DNA of 64,000 nt from Trichopria drosophilae (GCA_030407085.1 CM059582.1:51473001-51537000); one strand, 5' to 3'; shown: positions 38,400 to 51,830, counted from the stretch's first letter. Made by a program: numbers and translations. The notes: generated from the sequence alone by a model not told the origin.

Positions 38400-41300
38400 T
38401 AAGCTGAGAAACTTTTTGTGTGCAAAATGGACAATTTTATTTATTTTGGTTAAAAGTCTCATACTGTCTAGTTGAAGTGAGATGTACTAGCAATATGCGT
38501 GAAAGTGCCATATTAATATTAAAAATTACCTTACAATATGGGACTTTTCAATATAGGTATGGCAAATTTTCTATGCTAATATGGACATTTTTCATATCAG
38601 TATGGTACATTTGTGCTTATTGCAAGTATCTCCTGCTGGAACTAGAAAGTATTGGACTTTTAATCGGAAAAATTCTCACAGTCTATCCAATACTATAATT
38701 TTATATCAACAAATAATAGAATATAGTTTTCTATTAAGCATTATTAATATGCGGAATGTTTCCGAAGTGTTGCTTCAGTAAATAATCGTTAATGAACAAT
38801 AAATGTCAAGTTTCGTATAAATCGATTCGCGATCAACCAAAATTGATTTTTTCTTTAATTTACTAAAAAGTTCAAATCGTGCAAAACAGTTCAGCGCAAG
38901 TAGCTTTCTAAAATAACCACAAAATCCGCAAAAAATTACAGGATTTCAATTGGTTACAATGAAGATGTATAATTACATTGTAACACGTTGTAACTTTATA
39001 ATTTCGAAGTTTAGTGGCAACTGTACAAATCATAGATTTAACTTGGTACATCAACACTGACCTATAAATTTATATCTTATGTCGTAGAAAAAATGTTTGT
39101 TGTTGTAAAATTACAATGCGATGTAAAGCGATAAGGATGATTATTAATAGTGTAAATAATAAAACACTAAGAGCGAAATATCTCTGTTCATCTCAGTTAA
39201 ATTTACTAATCGATCAGTAGTCTTATTTCTAGAAATAGAATATAATGATCTAAATATTTAGGTTTATTGTATTATAAGAAGGTTCACTGTTTTTTCGCTC
39301 GAGCTTTATTTGAATTAGTATTTATAAAATGCTGGCAGGATTTACTAAACAAATTGATTCTCTGCACAAATGTTACAAATAAATCTGGTCTTTCAGATTA
39401 TGAGAAGCATATAAAAAATTTCATAAAAAATGTTTAATACTGAAACTCATTGGAAATTAAAGATTAGTTATTGTTTTCTAGGGCATTTCACCAGTTGATT
39501 AATTTTTCACCAGTTAATTCACTCTAAAACGGTTGGAATAACTAGCTCAGTGTAACAAACAATAGGAGTAAACAGATGGAACAAATCATTAAAGTCACGC
39601 CCATTTAGATGTCAATTATTAACTTCAAAGGACTAGATTTACTCGTTAAATTGAAACCTTTGGATTAAAAGTTATGTTTGGGTTTAACCGTTCGATTTTT
39701 ACTCCGTTACTATTAAATTAGTCTTCATCAGTTTTAGTGTGTTAATGTCGTATAAATCTGTAGTAAAATCACGTCTCTTCAATAATGTATATTTCTGAAT
39801 TGAAGTAAGCATAAAGTCAATCGTGTGATATTTTCGATGGACTACTGTCAAAAAAGTTGGATTATTTTTTACCAGTTAAATGACGAAGATTTTTGGTTGT
39901 TCTATCTTATATATTAGATAATTTTAAACTGTTTCCTTTCGTCCAGAAGCAACTTTATTTACTACCAATTATCTCGTTATTAAAAATATTAAAAATATTA
40001 AAAATTCACTTTTTAATCATAATGAAACATTTTTTAATATGAGACAGTTTACAGAGGTTTGAAATAACAATTTATAATAAATACTCTAGAATTAAAACGT
40101 TTCTTTAAAGGGCTATACGATACCATTTTAAAAGATTAGGGATAGTAACTCGTAAAATATACTTGCTCGGTATATGCAATTTAATGTTTATTTATATTAA
40201 TAATGTATGCTATTAATATTATAATAAGTAATATACAATTATCGAGTAAATATTTTAGTATAGTATCGATATGTGATATATTTCAACACTGAAGGAATAC
40301 ATTTTAAACTCTTGTTTACGAAAATGCCATTTCAGTTAGCTACATTAATCATATAATTTAATTCCTTTGACATTATTTCTGCGTTTATTTACAGAAATAG
40401 AACAAGTTCTTTTTACAAGTACTAAAATGAATAAAAATAAAACTGGATTACTTAGCGTTTGCATGTAAACTTCAAAACCATTTAAGTTAATTGTTTCGAA
40501 GTCGTTAATAAGACTAGGCGGCAATAAGATTAAAGTAAAATATGATGGTTTCAAAAAATACAAACGTAGCATATTAATTTAAAATAAAACTAAGAAATGT
40601 CGGTAAAACAGAATCCGGTTCATCTTGAACAGTTTCTAAGTTGCCCGTTTCTTGAATATGTTAGGAATTTTTTGCGTTTTTTGTTACATTCCGTTAATTT
40701 AATACACTGTGTTATTTCAATTGAATTTCAAATCAAACCGAAGAACTAAAAATGTGCACGAAATAATAATGTATACAATCAAATGTCCAAATCATAGCGG
40801 ATTAAAAACGTATTTAGAACTGTAGCAAAAAAAACTGAAATAGTTGCAAACAAAATAGAATTATTTGAAATCGGAAATAGAAAAATATTTATCCCTATGT
40901 TTAAAATTGCGCCTTTTAGTAGATTTTCTTACTTAATATAACTAAGAAATATTCGATTTACTGTAAATATTCGATTGGGTCAATTTAAATGTGTATTTAG
41001 TTGAATCAAATAAGTTTCTTTAGTCAAAGAATAATATCGTAATTTAAATGAATACAAATTCATTTAAAAAATATAGAGAACGAACATTTGAAAAGATCAA
41101 AAAATAAGTAAAATAGTTTAATATCTGAAGAGCCATAAACCACTCCAATATTTTGAAGAATATCCAAATCTATGAACTTAGAAGGAAAAGCAGTCAAATC
41201 GAAAATACATTTAATGTAAAACCTCATAAACCATATATGTATTTCATATACAATAAATGAAATCCAATTTTTTGAACATTAGTTATGTCACGGTCTCAAA

Positions 41301-41890
41301 ATCAAGTAGCAAAGCAATTTTATTTATTTTTAAATATTTCTACGTTATAACCTCATTAATCAAGATCTGCTTTATTTCTGTATTTTTTTGCTATTATGCG
41401 AAAATTTAATTAGTATACTTTAATACGTGATTGATTTCTTCTTGTATTCAGTAATTGATTTCCTATGCTAGTCTGCATTTTAGATTCAAAACAATACTCG
41501 AATTTTCCATGTTTTTAGTTTATTTTAACTTTTTTTTATTTTACAAACTTACTCATTGCAGAATTAAAAGACTTAGTTCAATTAAGTAATGACAACAGTT
41601 TAATGAATTGAAGCGTAATTTTCTTTTCTTTTTACTATAAAATAGATTAGAATAATCGGTATTCTATTTTGTTACTAGTTAATCGGTAGAATTAACTTCG
41701 CATTGGTAAATTCATAACCTCTAAAAAACTGAATGTACACAATAACGCAACGGATTGATTTTTCTGTGGAGTGAAATTTTTCTTATTAGCGGTTACTATC
41801 AAGTAATTATTGCGATAGTCAACTAGATGATAGTTGAATCAGAATTTTCCATATTTTTATTTTTTGTAATTTCTGTTACAAATTTCAAAA
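38400..41890. other. AT-rich intron DNA, nothing recognised
   Basis: Low-complexity AT-rich intron 1 sequence. I saw no splice-bounded open frame, RNA gene or clear transposon end here. Confidence 0.6.
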
Positions 41891-42180
41891 ACGTTGTTTT
41901 TTCAAGAATGGCATGTCGCACTTACGATGCGATCTGGGAACAGTTTCAAGGGAGAGTTACGGCGGAAAAGGTTGTGCAGAAGGCGCTAAAATTCTCAATT
42001 ACGGTAACTCGATTTTGCGCCCGATCTCTCAGAGAGACGGTCCACCATGGTGCGGCAGTTAGTTAAGGCAAGCGCTATTGGATTAGCGCGGGCTAACCAC
42101 CTACCAGTTTACCTTACCGACATACAAAACGTACCAGGGCCTTTTTATCACCGTTTGATCGTCGTACGTATCTCACTGCG
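41890..42180. promoter_or_regulatory. Candidate kn intron 1 regulatory island
   Basis: GC-richer DNA with 'ggtccaccatggtgcggcag' and 'gcgctattggattagcgcg', the latter an inverted repeat (GCGCTA...TAGCGC). An ATG in good context on the minus strand opens only 16 codons. A regulatory role is possible. Confidence 0.3.
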
Positions 42181-42289
42181 GATTCGTGCAATAAACTGCA
42201 TTTTATTGTTGTCGATTTCGTCAACATTTTTCCTCATTGTAGGAATACAACTATTTTATACGTCGACAATTAGTGCTTGGTAGAATAAT

Positions 42290-44600
42290 ATTTTCATACT
42301 GAAACTTTTGAAAAATTGTTTCTTTTACCAAGTAGCTTTGGTAGTGAATGTTCGATTTTAATTTTTGAATGTGTAGAATAAAAATGTGACCATAAGAATT
42401 TAGTATAATATTTCACAAAAATAGAAAGGAAAAAGGTTTTGGCAATTAAAAAAGATTTCCAATTATTATTTTCAACTAAATTACACAGTCCTCATTTAGT
42501 TCCCATTTATTTAGAACCAGTCATGAACATATCTTCCTTAAAACTTCTATTGCAAATATTGTGTTATATTACTATATTAATTTTATGGTACATTTTACTA
42601 CTTAAGTAAATTCCACCATTTTAGGGGCTACGTGATATTTGAAAAATCAATCAAACTAATATATTATTAAACAATAATTTAAATTGTATATATTGCACAT
42701 TATTTTATATAATTTTTTAAATAACATTTTTCGTTTTCAATTTAAAAAAAAAGATATTGTTAACCTAAAAGCTTTACAATAATTTATTTTTTTTTTATAT
42801 AAGTTAACATTTACTTCATTTAGATTGAAAAAATTGAACTCGAACTGGTTTTTCAATTTATATTTTTTTGTTGGAAAATCTACACTGTAAAAAAAATAAA
42901 AATCGTCGTGTAGCTTTAAAATGATTTTTCATTCAATAGAATCAGTTATATGATTGCAAATAGTAAATAATTATTTCATTTGCTTCACTAAAATTTAATC
43001 CAAATTAATTTTTTAAATTGTTTTTTTGTACGCATGTTGTAAAAAAAATAAAAAAAATAAATTTTTATATCTTACCACTTAATTCTGTACACATTTTATT
43101 ATAGTATTTTCAATTTTAAAATAAGTACTTTTTAGCGCAGTGCGTATTTAATACGAATACATAATTGGAATTTAAATTGATAAAGAAATAAATATAATAA
43201 AAAAGAATTCAGTAGTTCACGGGGGTGCGAGATCCGACGGATCGCAGTAGTATGATCCGCCGGATAGGCCTTCAATTTAATTCTCAAATAGTTTAATGCT
43301 TTTAAATTTTATTTTTTTTAATAAACAATTTATTATAATATTAAGTGCCTACATAACATCATTATATTTTTTCGATTTCTTCAGTGATGTGTTAGCGAAC
43401 TGTTTATTCTTATATTTAAATTTAAGTCGTTTACATGGAACTTTTTGCATTCATATAAAGGTACAATTTTTAGATTTTATTATCTATAATTATTAATCAT
43501 ATAAGTGCTGTATTCTAAAGTGTACTGATAATATGATTAATATATTTCTTTCAATTACATTACTATTCGAGGGGTATTTTTTTTTAGCGAAATAATCAAT
43601 TGTCACCAGTTGTTTATAATCGTTAGGTATATTTTGGTACTATAAAAACCGCAATTTTTAAACCGTATTTAAAAAATAATAATTCTTTACATTTTAATAT
43701 TAATGGATCATGACAAAAAAATAAAACATTTCGTGCTTATTTGTTTATGATCATATAATTGAACTTTATTATCATATTTGAACAATTCTACTGGACTAAA
43801 ACAATTCTTTTAATATCGTTTCATTGTTTATTTTTAAAATTACATTAGACACGAATGAAATTCTGTTACGTGTTTTCAATTTCTTATTGGTATAATTAAT
43901 AACAACACAATTAACGAAAATGGTTCTAATAAAAAAATCTTTAAAGAAAACAAATTTTGTTATCGATTTTTGTTTGTTATGATTACTTGAATATTCTACA
44001 AAGAATATTTATTAGTTAAAAATACGATATTAATAACATGTACATTTTTAGAAAAAATTTGTATACATCCCCGAATAAAGTAAAAAAATATAATCCAGAA
44101 ATATGGTCAAGAAAAATGTCAGACTTTACTATAATTACAAACGAAATATCAATATATTTAAGCTGCTTAATAAATCACATTTCATTAGTTTCATTTATAA
44201 TAAATGTTATTATATCGGAAATTTCTGGTAGACAAATATTTTTATTTATTTATTATGAGTCCATCTTTTCCTTTTAATCTTTTAAAAATGTTTAATCATG
44301 AAAAGGAAGAAACTTTTGAATCAAAATTAAAGGTTGTCAGTATATATTTCATTAGCCCTTCCTCATTGTGCAAATATAGTACTATTAAACTCCGTTCAAC
44401 GGCTAAAATTTACTCTTATCAAATCTGTACGAAAAAGTACACTTTACACACTTGTGACATTTTTAACTGAATTTTTGTGATTATCTTAACTTTTTTTTGT
44501 AAAGCACTTGAACAAACACCGATAATGGGTTCATTGACTCTTATAAATGGATATTTTGACATTCACGTTATTGCAATATAAAAAAAAATGTTTATATAAA
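42290..44600. other. AT-rich intron DNA, nothing recognised
   Basis: Intron 1 just downstream of exon 1. It contains homopolymer runs and a short GC-rich patch at 43216-43270 (gatccgacggatcgcag) with the inverted words ATCCG and CGGAT. No gene is evident. Confidence 0.6.
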
Positions 44601-44631
44601 TGTGATTAGATTAGTTTAGGAAGTTACTCAC

Positions 44632-44702
44632 GAGCCATTGTCGGCGAGAGCAGGTTGAGGCCAGGCGCGCGGCACAGGTTCCTCCTTGAGGATCTGCCGC
44701 AT
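44632..44702 (-). CDS. kn: kn/collier coding exon 1 (N-terminal tail)
   Basis: From the first in-frame ATG (44702-44700) the exon reads MRQILKEEPVPRAW then PQPALADNG, plus two bases of a Ser codon. The donor is GTGAGT at 44631-44626. LKEEP...W is the short acidic N-terminal motif shared by COE proteins (EBF1 has MKEEP; fly Knot has LKEEP, as I recall). The phase-2 exit joins exon 2 exactly, giving ...[15 protein letters not shown]. The same frame stays open upstream to a stop at 45000-45002. It includes WGRKLYSASV (44795-44766), which matches the start of fly Knot, so true translation may begin further upstream (see findings). Length and frame fit kn; only the start is uncertain. Confidence 0.85.
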
Positions 44703-44999
44703 GTCCTGGGGCGCGAAGACGAGGGGCGCCCGGGGATGATGGTGCGGCGGGGGTGGTGGTGGTGCAACGCTGGCACTATAGAGTTTCCGGCCCCAATGGC
44801 CTTCGAGTTCGACAGGACTTCCGGAACCAGCGGTGGCCCCCGAGCCACCCCCGGCCCCAAGGCCCAGCCATGGCGACCCCCCAGCACCCACGATCGTGGA
44901 GCTGGGCAGGAGACCGCTCCACTCGTCGGACCGCGTCGTGAGGCCGTGAGGGTGATTATCTTGAAGCGACGATCTTCGTGGATCGTGTTTCCACGGCCG
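44703..44999 (-). CDS. kn: Possible N-terminal extension of kn exon 1 (no in-frame ATG)
   Basis: These 99 codons are in frame with exon 1, open on the minus strand from just after the stop at 45002-45000. There is a Gly/Ala/Ser-rich part, then VELEGH, WGRKLYSASV, a run of six Pro and several His, then RAPLVFAPQD leading into the ATG. WGRKLYSASV closely resembles the first residues of Drosophila Knot, which I recall as MEWGRKLYPSAV. There is no ATG in this frame. Either an upstream exon splices in (a candidate acceptor CTCCTGCCCAG ends at 44902), or a non-AUG codon is used, or this is a relic. Also present is an out-of-frame ATG in strong context (GCCATGG, 44871-44869), opening a 31-codon upstream frame. 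Confidence 0.5.
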
Positions 45000-45880
45000 T
45001 TACCAATCCTGGTCCGGCCCGTGCACCATAACAACACGACGACGGTCCCTCTCTCGATTCACGCGCGGTTCGAGGTCACTGAATCAAGGTCACTGTCGAA
45101 AGGTTCCAAGAGTTCGCGTCGCACAAGCACTGCGGCACCACTAAAAACACACGGGCTACAGGTGTCACCGTCCTTCTCGCGGAGTTCCCCGTGGATCCGC
45201 GATTTATCTCCGGGGCCTCACTTGCGGACTCGCGCGGAGCACCCTACCCGATCCTTATCGGCGATCTCCCACGAGGAGCGGCAGTAAGGATCTGCCACCT
45301 GAGGGTCGTTAGGATCAACTCGTCTGGTGGTGCGGTTCGCCGATGTCTAATCCCGTGCACGGCGCCCGACTCGGAGGTTCGTCGAACCTTACTGAGGCCA
45401 CCGGGAGGGCGTTAGGATCCACGCGTGCCTTCGGCGTCTCAGAGAGGAGTCGACCGAGCGAGAGAGACGTCGTCCTCCAAGTCCCCAGCCGCGCGTTGCT
45501 TTCCGTTACGGCGCCGCTTGTCGAATGTGTCACGGGTTGCAGAGCCGGCGTGGCTCAGGTCCCACGGGGTCGAGCCGAAGGCCGGACGAGGCGGTGCCTG
45601 GGTAGCCCCGCTTCGGCGCACCGATGCCCAGGCCGAACCCGACGTGGGGGCTGCCAATCCGCTGCAACCCGAACCGCCAATGGCGGGGCACCACAACGCC
45701 CGCTGAACCGCCCGCTTCCTGGTGCAAGGACCGTGGCGCCACGGCGGTCGTCTGCTGAGGTCACCATTCCGGCCCTGGCCGTCTCGAGAGATGTTTCGCG
45801 TTACCCTCAATCCCGATCCGAGCTCCGAATTCGACGACTTGCAATTCATAATTTTCAATTTTCAATGATATTATAAGAAA
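44903..45880 (-). promoter_or_regulatory. kn: GC-rich kn promoter and 5' leader region
   Basis: About 1 kb of strongly GC- and CpG-rich DNA in an otherwise AT-rich window lies directly upstream of exon 1 and ends sharply near 45840-45880. Such blocks mark promoters and 5' untranslated exons of developmental genes in insects. Many long open frames run on both strands, as expected in GC-rich DNA, and none shows a domain. Small upstream frames on the minus strand (for example an ATG at 45029-45027 followed by nine codons) would affect translation if transcribed. The transcription start cannot be placed from sequence alone. Confidence 0.6.
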
Positions 45881-47041
45881 AATGATTACATTTAGGTTTG
45901 GAAAAGGCAAATCATGATCCTACGATGTTGTAAATAAGAAAAAAGAGTACGTAAATTGCTTTTTTATCCTCGTTTTCCGGGACGATGCTCCGAAATCAGT
46001 GGACATAAATTCATTGAATTTCTTGTTAATAACATTGTTTTTCTTTGCCTTTTCTTGTCACATTGATCCAGCATGGTCAAAAGATGTAGAAGGGAGGAAA
46101 TGGATGCAATCATGTATAAATTAATAGTATTTTGTACTTGGGGAATGATTTGCCTTTCCAGAACTCTTTTCTACGTACCTTTTCTACTTATTGTTTATCT
46201 CGTATTTATTATATTTTCATTATGAAACCACAATTTTGTTTTGTAAATACATATAGATACATAAATACATTTTATCTCGTAATACGAAAAGGTAAAATGG
46301 CAGTGTCGAAAGATCTCGAAAAATGTCGACATCCAATTTTTTGCATTCGCTTCCATGAAATATGGTCCTACTCAATCGTAAAAAAACCACTTTAACCTTT
46401 ATGTGTTTAATATAGGTAGTATTTTGGTTTTTGTACGGAATACCTTTTTATAAATGGTACACCATCATATTATATTTTAATATAATATTATTTTAAGTTC
46501 TGGAAATAACAAGAATTATATATTTATAGAATGACAACACAAAAAATACCTGTATTTGGTTTTTGTAGATATATATACCTTATTAATCAATATTGTGTAT
46601 TTTTGCAAAGGATAAACGTGATAAATCGAAGAAGAATTTAATTTTGACCATGTCTTGTACTGCGAATAAATAATTTTACATAAAATGTGTATAATATATC
46701 AGACTGTTTTGAATAATTTGATTTATAAATCAATGATTTCTTGGATTAAAGAATAAGTTTATGAATTTACCGCTTTAACTGATGCTTAGAAAAAATTATA
46801 CTTGCAAGCACAACGCCATCAGTAAAATCAGTGATCTATTAAAATTTAATAACATAAGTTGCAGCCGGCAACTTTATAATATAATCTTTGTTATTCGCAA
46901 CAAAAAAAATTATTTTGGACTTACGATGTTTGGACTAGCGAGATATAAACAAACCTCCTTAAAACACCGAAAAATTTTCATTTCCCAATAATAGAGGATA
47001 ACTTTGACATTCTACAGTTTAAACGAAAAAAACGACTAGAA

Positions 47042-47159
47042 CCCTGGTAGAAATTTGTCCATTTTTTCTTAGACTGGCCATTTCCCCCTATACCTTTAAC
47101 ATGGTAAATAAGAATCTTATACAAGAATTGTACAAAAAATGTTTTCATTTCTACCAGGG
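47042..47159. mobile_element. 118-bp MITE with CCCTGGTAGAAA ends
   Basis: Perfect 12-bp inverted ends CCCTGGTAGAAA (47042-47053) and TTTCTACCAGGG (47148-47159). There is no coding content and the target duplication is unclear. A single related end, 'tctctaccaggga', occurs at about 62170. Confidence 0.75.
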
Positions 47160-49924
47160 AATTTTCTTTAGATTAAATCTTTTATTCTTAGCGCTAAACT
47201 ATTTTTAATTCCAACTTATTTAGTAAAGATATTATCGCAGTAAAAATTATCTCAAGTAGAAATGTTTTCTCCATTTGAAGAAAAATATTGGCCAGTAAAA
47301 TTTTGTATGAAAACAGTTTATTATAATATTCTAAGAAGCGTAAGAAATTGAGATCACGTTACCTTTAAATTCATGACATTACAGTTTTTGTGCAGGTAAC
47401 GCAGTTTCTAATTAGCAATATGTTATTTCTTTATGTTTGCCATGAGGCGTTGAAGATAGTAAAGTTGTGTTCATTTAACGCTACCAACTGCATGTAGATC
47501 GACCGTGATAACCAAGAATCAAAATCAAAAGGTTTCTTTTTCAATGTATATTCCTCATTATAGTATCGCACTGCTAGTTTAAAGTAGTTGTCATAAAAAT
47601 TCAAAATAATCAAGATTTTCTTTCAGGAATATTTTCCAGGATTAAAAAAAATATATTTTAGGGATGAATAAAAGTCATCCATCGGCCCCTTTTTAGGTAT
47701 TTTCTTTTACAATCGCTAAAATAGCGAATTTATGGCATGAACAAATATTCATGAAAATAGTTATTATAAAAAGCCATATACAGGTAAGCATATAATGTAA
47801 TAACGAAGACAGCATGAACTTTTGTAGTTATAGAACTTTTATTTTTTATGAAAAGATCTTCGTAACTTTACCAGAAGTTAGAAATGACATCCAAGTAACT
47901 ATATTTTTAATTTGTTAGTCAAACAAGCGTGAACCACTGCAAGAATATCTTTAAATGCTTTAACATATTTTAGGCACTCGGGAGGACATAAACAGTACAA
48001 GGAATATCTGATACTACTTCAATGGTATCTAAAACTACGTGCAGTGTAATAAAATGTAGAAATCTTAAACCGTAACCTTAATTAACGTTGTCATAAGGCT
48101 CTGTGCCGGTACTAGGTTTAAATACACACCATTATTTTCATTAACGTAAATATTATATTTTTTGACGTAAGATATTTTTAATTATATACTCCATTTTAAT
48201 TTGCAAGTACATAGATTGCTAAATCGAATTTGGCGAACTTCTGTATATTTTATGTAGTTAATACTTATTATCAAGAAAATTGTCAAGAAAATATTTGTGA
48301 CAATTTAACATATAAATAATAGAATGAATGTACATCAGAATTAAAGTAAATCCAGTTTCAAAAAATTTGTCCTGTAATTTAATGTTATTTAATTTTTAAT
48401 TTAGGATTAATTTTCCATTTTCAGTTAGATTTAATGACATATCTGAAAATCATATTACATAATTAAAAATTGTTTAAAATCCAATACCTTATGATAAAAA
48501 TAATGGAGTCATATGGAAGATTTGTCAGAATATCATTTTTTGTTAGCCAAGTTTTTCATAGACCATTATTATTATAAAGAAAAACATTATAACAAAATAG
48601 GTAATTCATGTTGTATACGCGTTGCAATTTGTTGGGAATTATTGATACATAAATGGATGTCATCGTATAAAGTGCTTATTTTCATAAATCTTACGTGCAT
48701 TTTAGGTTTGGAAAATCTACGAATTCAATATATTTCAATGTTATTGTAACGAGAAAACCTTTCTTCCAAAAAGGTTTGAATAAAAGTGTGCAATTATTTA
48801 TGACTTGATGAAAGATATTCGAAAACTGCATACTACATAACGGTGTAGTTTTTAAGCCGATGTAACGAGAATAACAACGTAACAGCGTTAGCCTTTTTTC
48901 ATCCTGTAACATATGTTTTAAAACTTTGTCTGAAAGTTCTCTCAGAGTTTCCGAATCTACAAAATTACATATTGATTTTCAGAAGTTCAAAATGTCATAT
49001 TCATAATGCGAAGTGACACTACATTTGTATGAAATGGGAACACACTATTAGTGTCAATGTAACGACCGGTTATGGATCGAATATGATATTAAATTTGTAA
49101 TAAGGTAATTCTAAGATCCCTACATATTTGATGTTAGCTGCCCAACGTACTTCCGTATACCGTCACTTCCGTGCCTGCTAAGATCTGTATTTATAATATT
49201 TACATTACGAAATTCATAAATTGTCAAATTTTATCATAAATCCGTATAATGTATTATTCACTGGTCTTTATTTTGTTAGTAATGAATGAATATTTGATTT
49301 ATTTAATTTCAAACCAATACATACGATTATTACTATAATTTATAAAGAATTTTTATTAAATAATTTAAAGTTTGGAATAAAACTGAGATAAAAAATTTCC
49401 CAAAATATCATCAACAATATTGTATTTTTCAAAGAATTTCCAGAACTTTTCATTTTTTTAAATAAGCTCATAGTTTTTTAGTTAGAACGCCCCGAAATGT
49501 TCTCAAATGTTTTAAGGTATAAAACTAATATTTTGACCTCTTTTGTACATAGTTTTAACAGAATCCCAAATATTCTAAAAGCTCGACAAAATTTGAGCAG
49601 AATATATATTTTCCAATTTTTGTGCAATTGTTTCCTAGTGTGGTGTCATGTAAGAATTTCTAATCATTGAAACTCAATTTTGACTTCTGAATCTTGAAGA
49701 GCGTCCTTGAAAACAGTAGAATATGTACCTTCCAATTGTGTTGAACTTCGATTTCGATACGAAATACTTGATTCAAATTTGAGCAAAACAAAACTCTCCC
49801 TGTGGACGTAAATAGTTTAATCAGTATACAATATACAAACTATCTAAATATTTTGAAGATTATCAATAATGGACTTCAACTTAAGTTAATATTTTTATTT
49901 GAATGTAGCAATTTTAGTGACAGC

Positions 49925-50260
49925 CCTGCGAAGAAATTTTGGTGGAATTCGTACAAGAATCATATGAGAAATTTTCTTATCAAAAATTGAAACAGGATTC
50001 TCATGAGAATCAAGTGAGACTGGTGAAAATCTAGTGAGATTCTGATGCGAATATCATTTGAATGCGCGGATTCTGAAAATTAAAAGATTAAATTTTAAAT
50101 ACTAAAAATAAGATGAAATTGTTATAAATATTAAATTAAACGTTTAATTTTTTCTCATGAGTACCCCACTTGATTCTCATAACAATCGTACTACAATTTC
50201 TCATAAGAAAATTTCTGATATGATTCTCTTGAAATTCGGGCCTCAAATTTTTCTTATTAA
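49925..50260. mobile_element. Fold-back element
   Basis: 'agaatcatatgagaaatttt' near 49955 and its diverged complement near 50195-50235 ('aaaatttctgatatgattct') form arms of about 60-110 bp. A second inverted pair is 'gattctcatgagaatcaagt' against 'acttgattctcat'. There is no coding sequence. Confidence 0.6.
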
Positions 50261-51219
50261 ACTTTGTTGTTTGTGGTTATTTTTACATACATGTTTTGTT
50301 TCACAAGAAGTTTGCTCCACTGCTATGTATAATGCAAAATACACCGGTTTGTGTCTATTGCAAAGCAAGATAGTATCGCGGGTTGTGCATCAAAAGAATC
50401 GTTTAATTGTATTACATTCGGCATGGGTTTGAATATTCATCTATAACTTAATTTAGCTATTTTACATATTTTGCATGCAGTAATTAATATGTCTAATGAA
50501 GTAATTTTTTCAGTCTATTAATTTTTCGGTTCTATTTTTAAAAATTCGTATGTTTTTTCCTGCTCGCTGGTAAAATTACTGGTTATGGTTAGCTAACTTA
50601 CCGTACAACTTAGTAAAAGTACACAAATTAACACGACCCTTATGCTCAACGCTTTAAATTTGCAATGAAGTTTAAAACATTAACCTCAATTCGGAAACAA
50701 TCTTTTAAAGTATATTGATAACTTTGTATTTTGAGGCTGTGCCCAGTGATCTAGAAGTTAATGAATACATTCCGTGATAAAGATACATTTAAACAAATGT
50801 CATCAATACTTTTAATTTCCCATTATAATATTTCGTGACGGTACGAATTCAATTTTTTTAAGCAAACGTTTCAAACATTTATGAATTATGAATTAATTTA
50901 AATTACATTAACATCATTACTTTAATTTCATTCCCAATTGTAATTAAAGCGTTGTAACAAATCATTAAATTTAGTGAGGAAATTTCTGAGAGTGTAGAAT
51001 TGAAAGGAGTTTCAGTGTATGTCTGGATATCTGACATTATGTAAAAATATTTAAACTTTTACGGAGTTCCCTGTGATGAAATCGTTGGAAAAGAGATTTG
51101 CAATCGGTTTACATAAACTGATTTGGGTTTATTCAAGTAACATTACAGGATTTTCTTTTTTCGAAAGGTACGTTTTTGCAGAAACGAGCACCATTGGAAA
51201 ATCTCTAACTGGTAAAAAC

Positions 51220-51830
51220 TACATAAAAAGTCGATCTGGCGCGTTCCCCGATCAATTATCCTAAAGCTGCGTATTAAGTCCACTTAGTTCGCAATCCCGA
51301 TAAACTCAAATGTCAACTGATGGTTACTACACACAATCATTATACCGCGAACCGCAATGTGGCGAATCGCAAATGAGCCCTCACCAAATGAGGAATCAAA
51401 ATCCATGAGCTCTCGGAACCCGCGCCTGTAACGACCGTTCTAATCCGCGCCTCGTCCTGGCTTTACTATATTGCCGACGTTGTTGCTCTGTTGCGAAACA
51501 CTTCTGTAATTCGCATTTGTTTTTTCTAAATAGGGCATTTTAAAGCGCACGACACAAAGCGACGCACATCAATGACATCAGGTGTGCTTTTCTAGATCTC
51601 GAATGTCACCTTATCCTTGATTCGGTATTCGCACGTAACCCGTCCTGGTTTATCCCGGTGCCGTACTCCCGCTTTTTATCGAGACGTAATCGGGTACTGG
51701 GAATCTTCGGACTTGATTTTTATCCTCGGGCTTCTAAGGCGGCGGTCAAAAACGCGGCAAGCTGCCAGGAACGTTTTTCTCGAGTTTCGGATTCCTTTTA
51801 ACCTTCCGATTTGCTCTCGTTCGCACTTCA
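51220..51830. promoter_or_regulatory. Candidate upstream enhancer (RUNX-type word)
   Basis: A GC-rich island about 6 kb upstream of the kn promoter block. It contains ACCGCA (51351-51356; TGCGGT on the minus strand, a RUNX word) and an E-box CAACTG. Only short frames without domains. Regulatory role is inferred. Confidence 0.35.

Larger units (their letters stand above)
23859..44631 (-). other. kn: kn intron 1 (20.8 kb)
   Basis: The donor is GTGAGT after exon 1 and the acceptor TTTTTCAG lies before exon 2. The intron holds TTAA-bounded elements at 24.4 and 29.7 kb, a hAT-like MITE at 33.0 kb, an (AT)n run, and candidate regulatory islands near 25.4, 27.0, 28.9, 31.0, 34.0, 35.5, 38.0 and 42.0 kb. 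From about 38.4 to 44.6 kb, apart from the 42 kb island, it is AT-rich with nothing recognisable. Confidence 0.85.

Noticed and set aside
45439..45858. Minus-strand open frame of about 139 codons upstream of kn exon 1
   Set aside because: Arg/Gly/Ala/Pro-rich composition typical of GC-rich noncoding DNA. It ends before exon 1 and has no visible donor joining it to the kn frame.
44655..45876. Long plus-strand open frames (up to 210 codons) in the GC-rich block
   Set aside because: They are antisense shadows of GC-rich DNA over kn exon 1 and its leader. No domain, no splice logic, and several frames are open at once.
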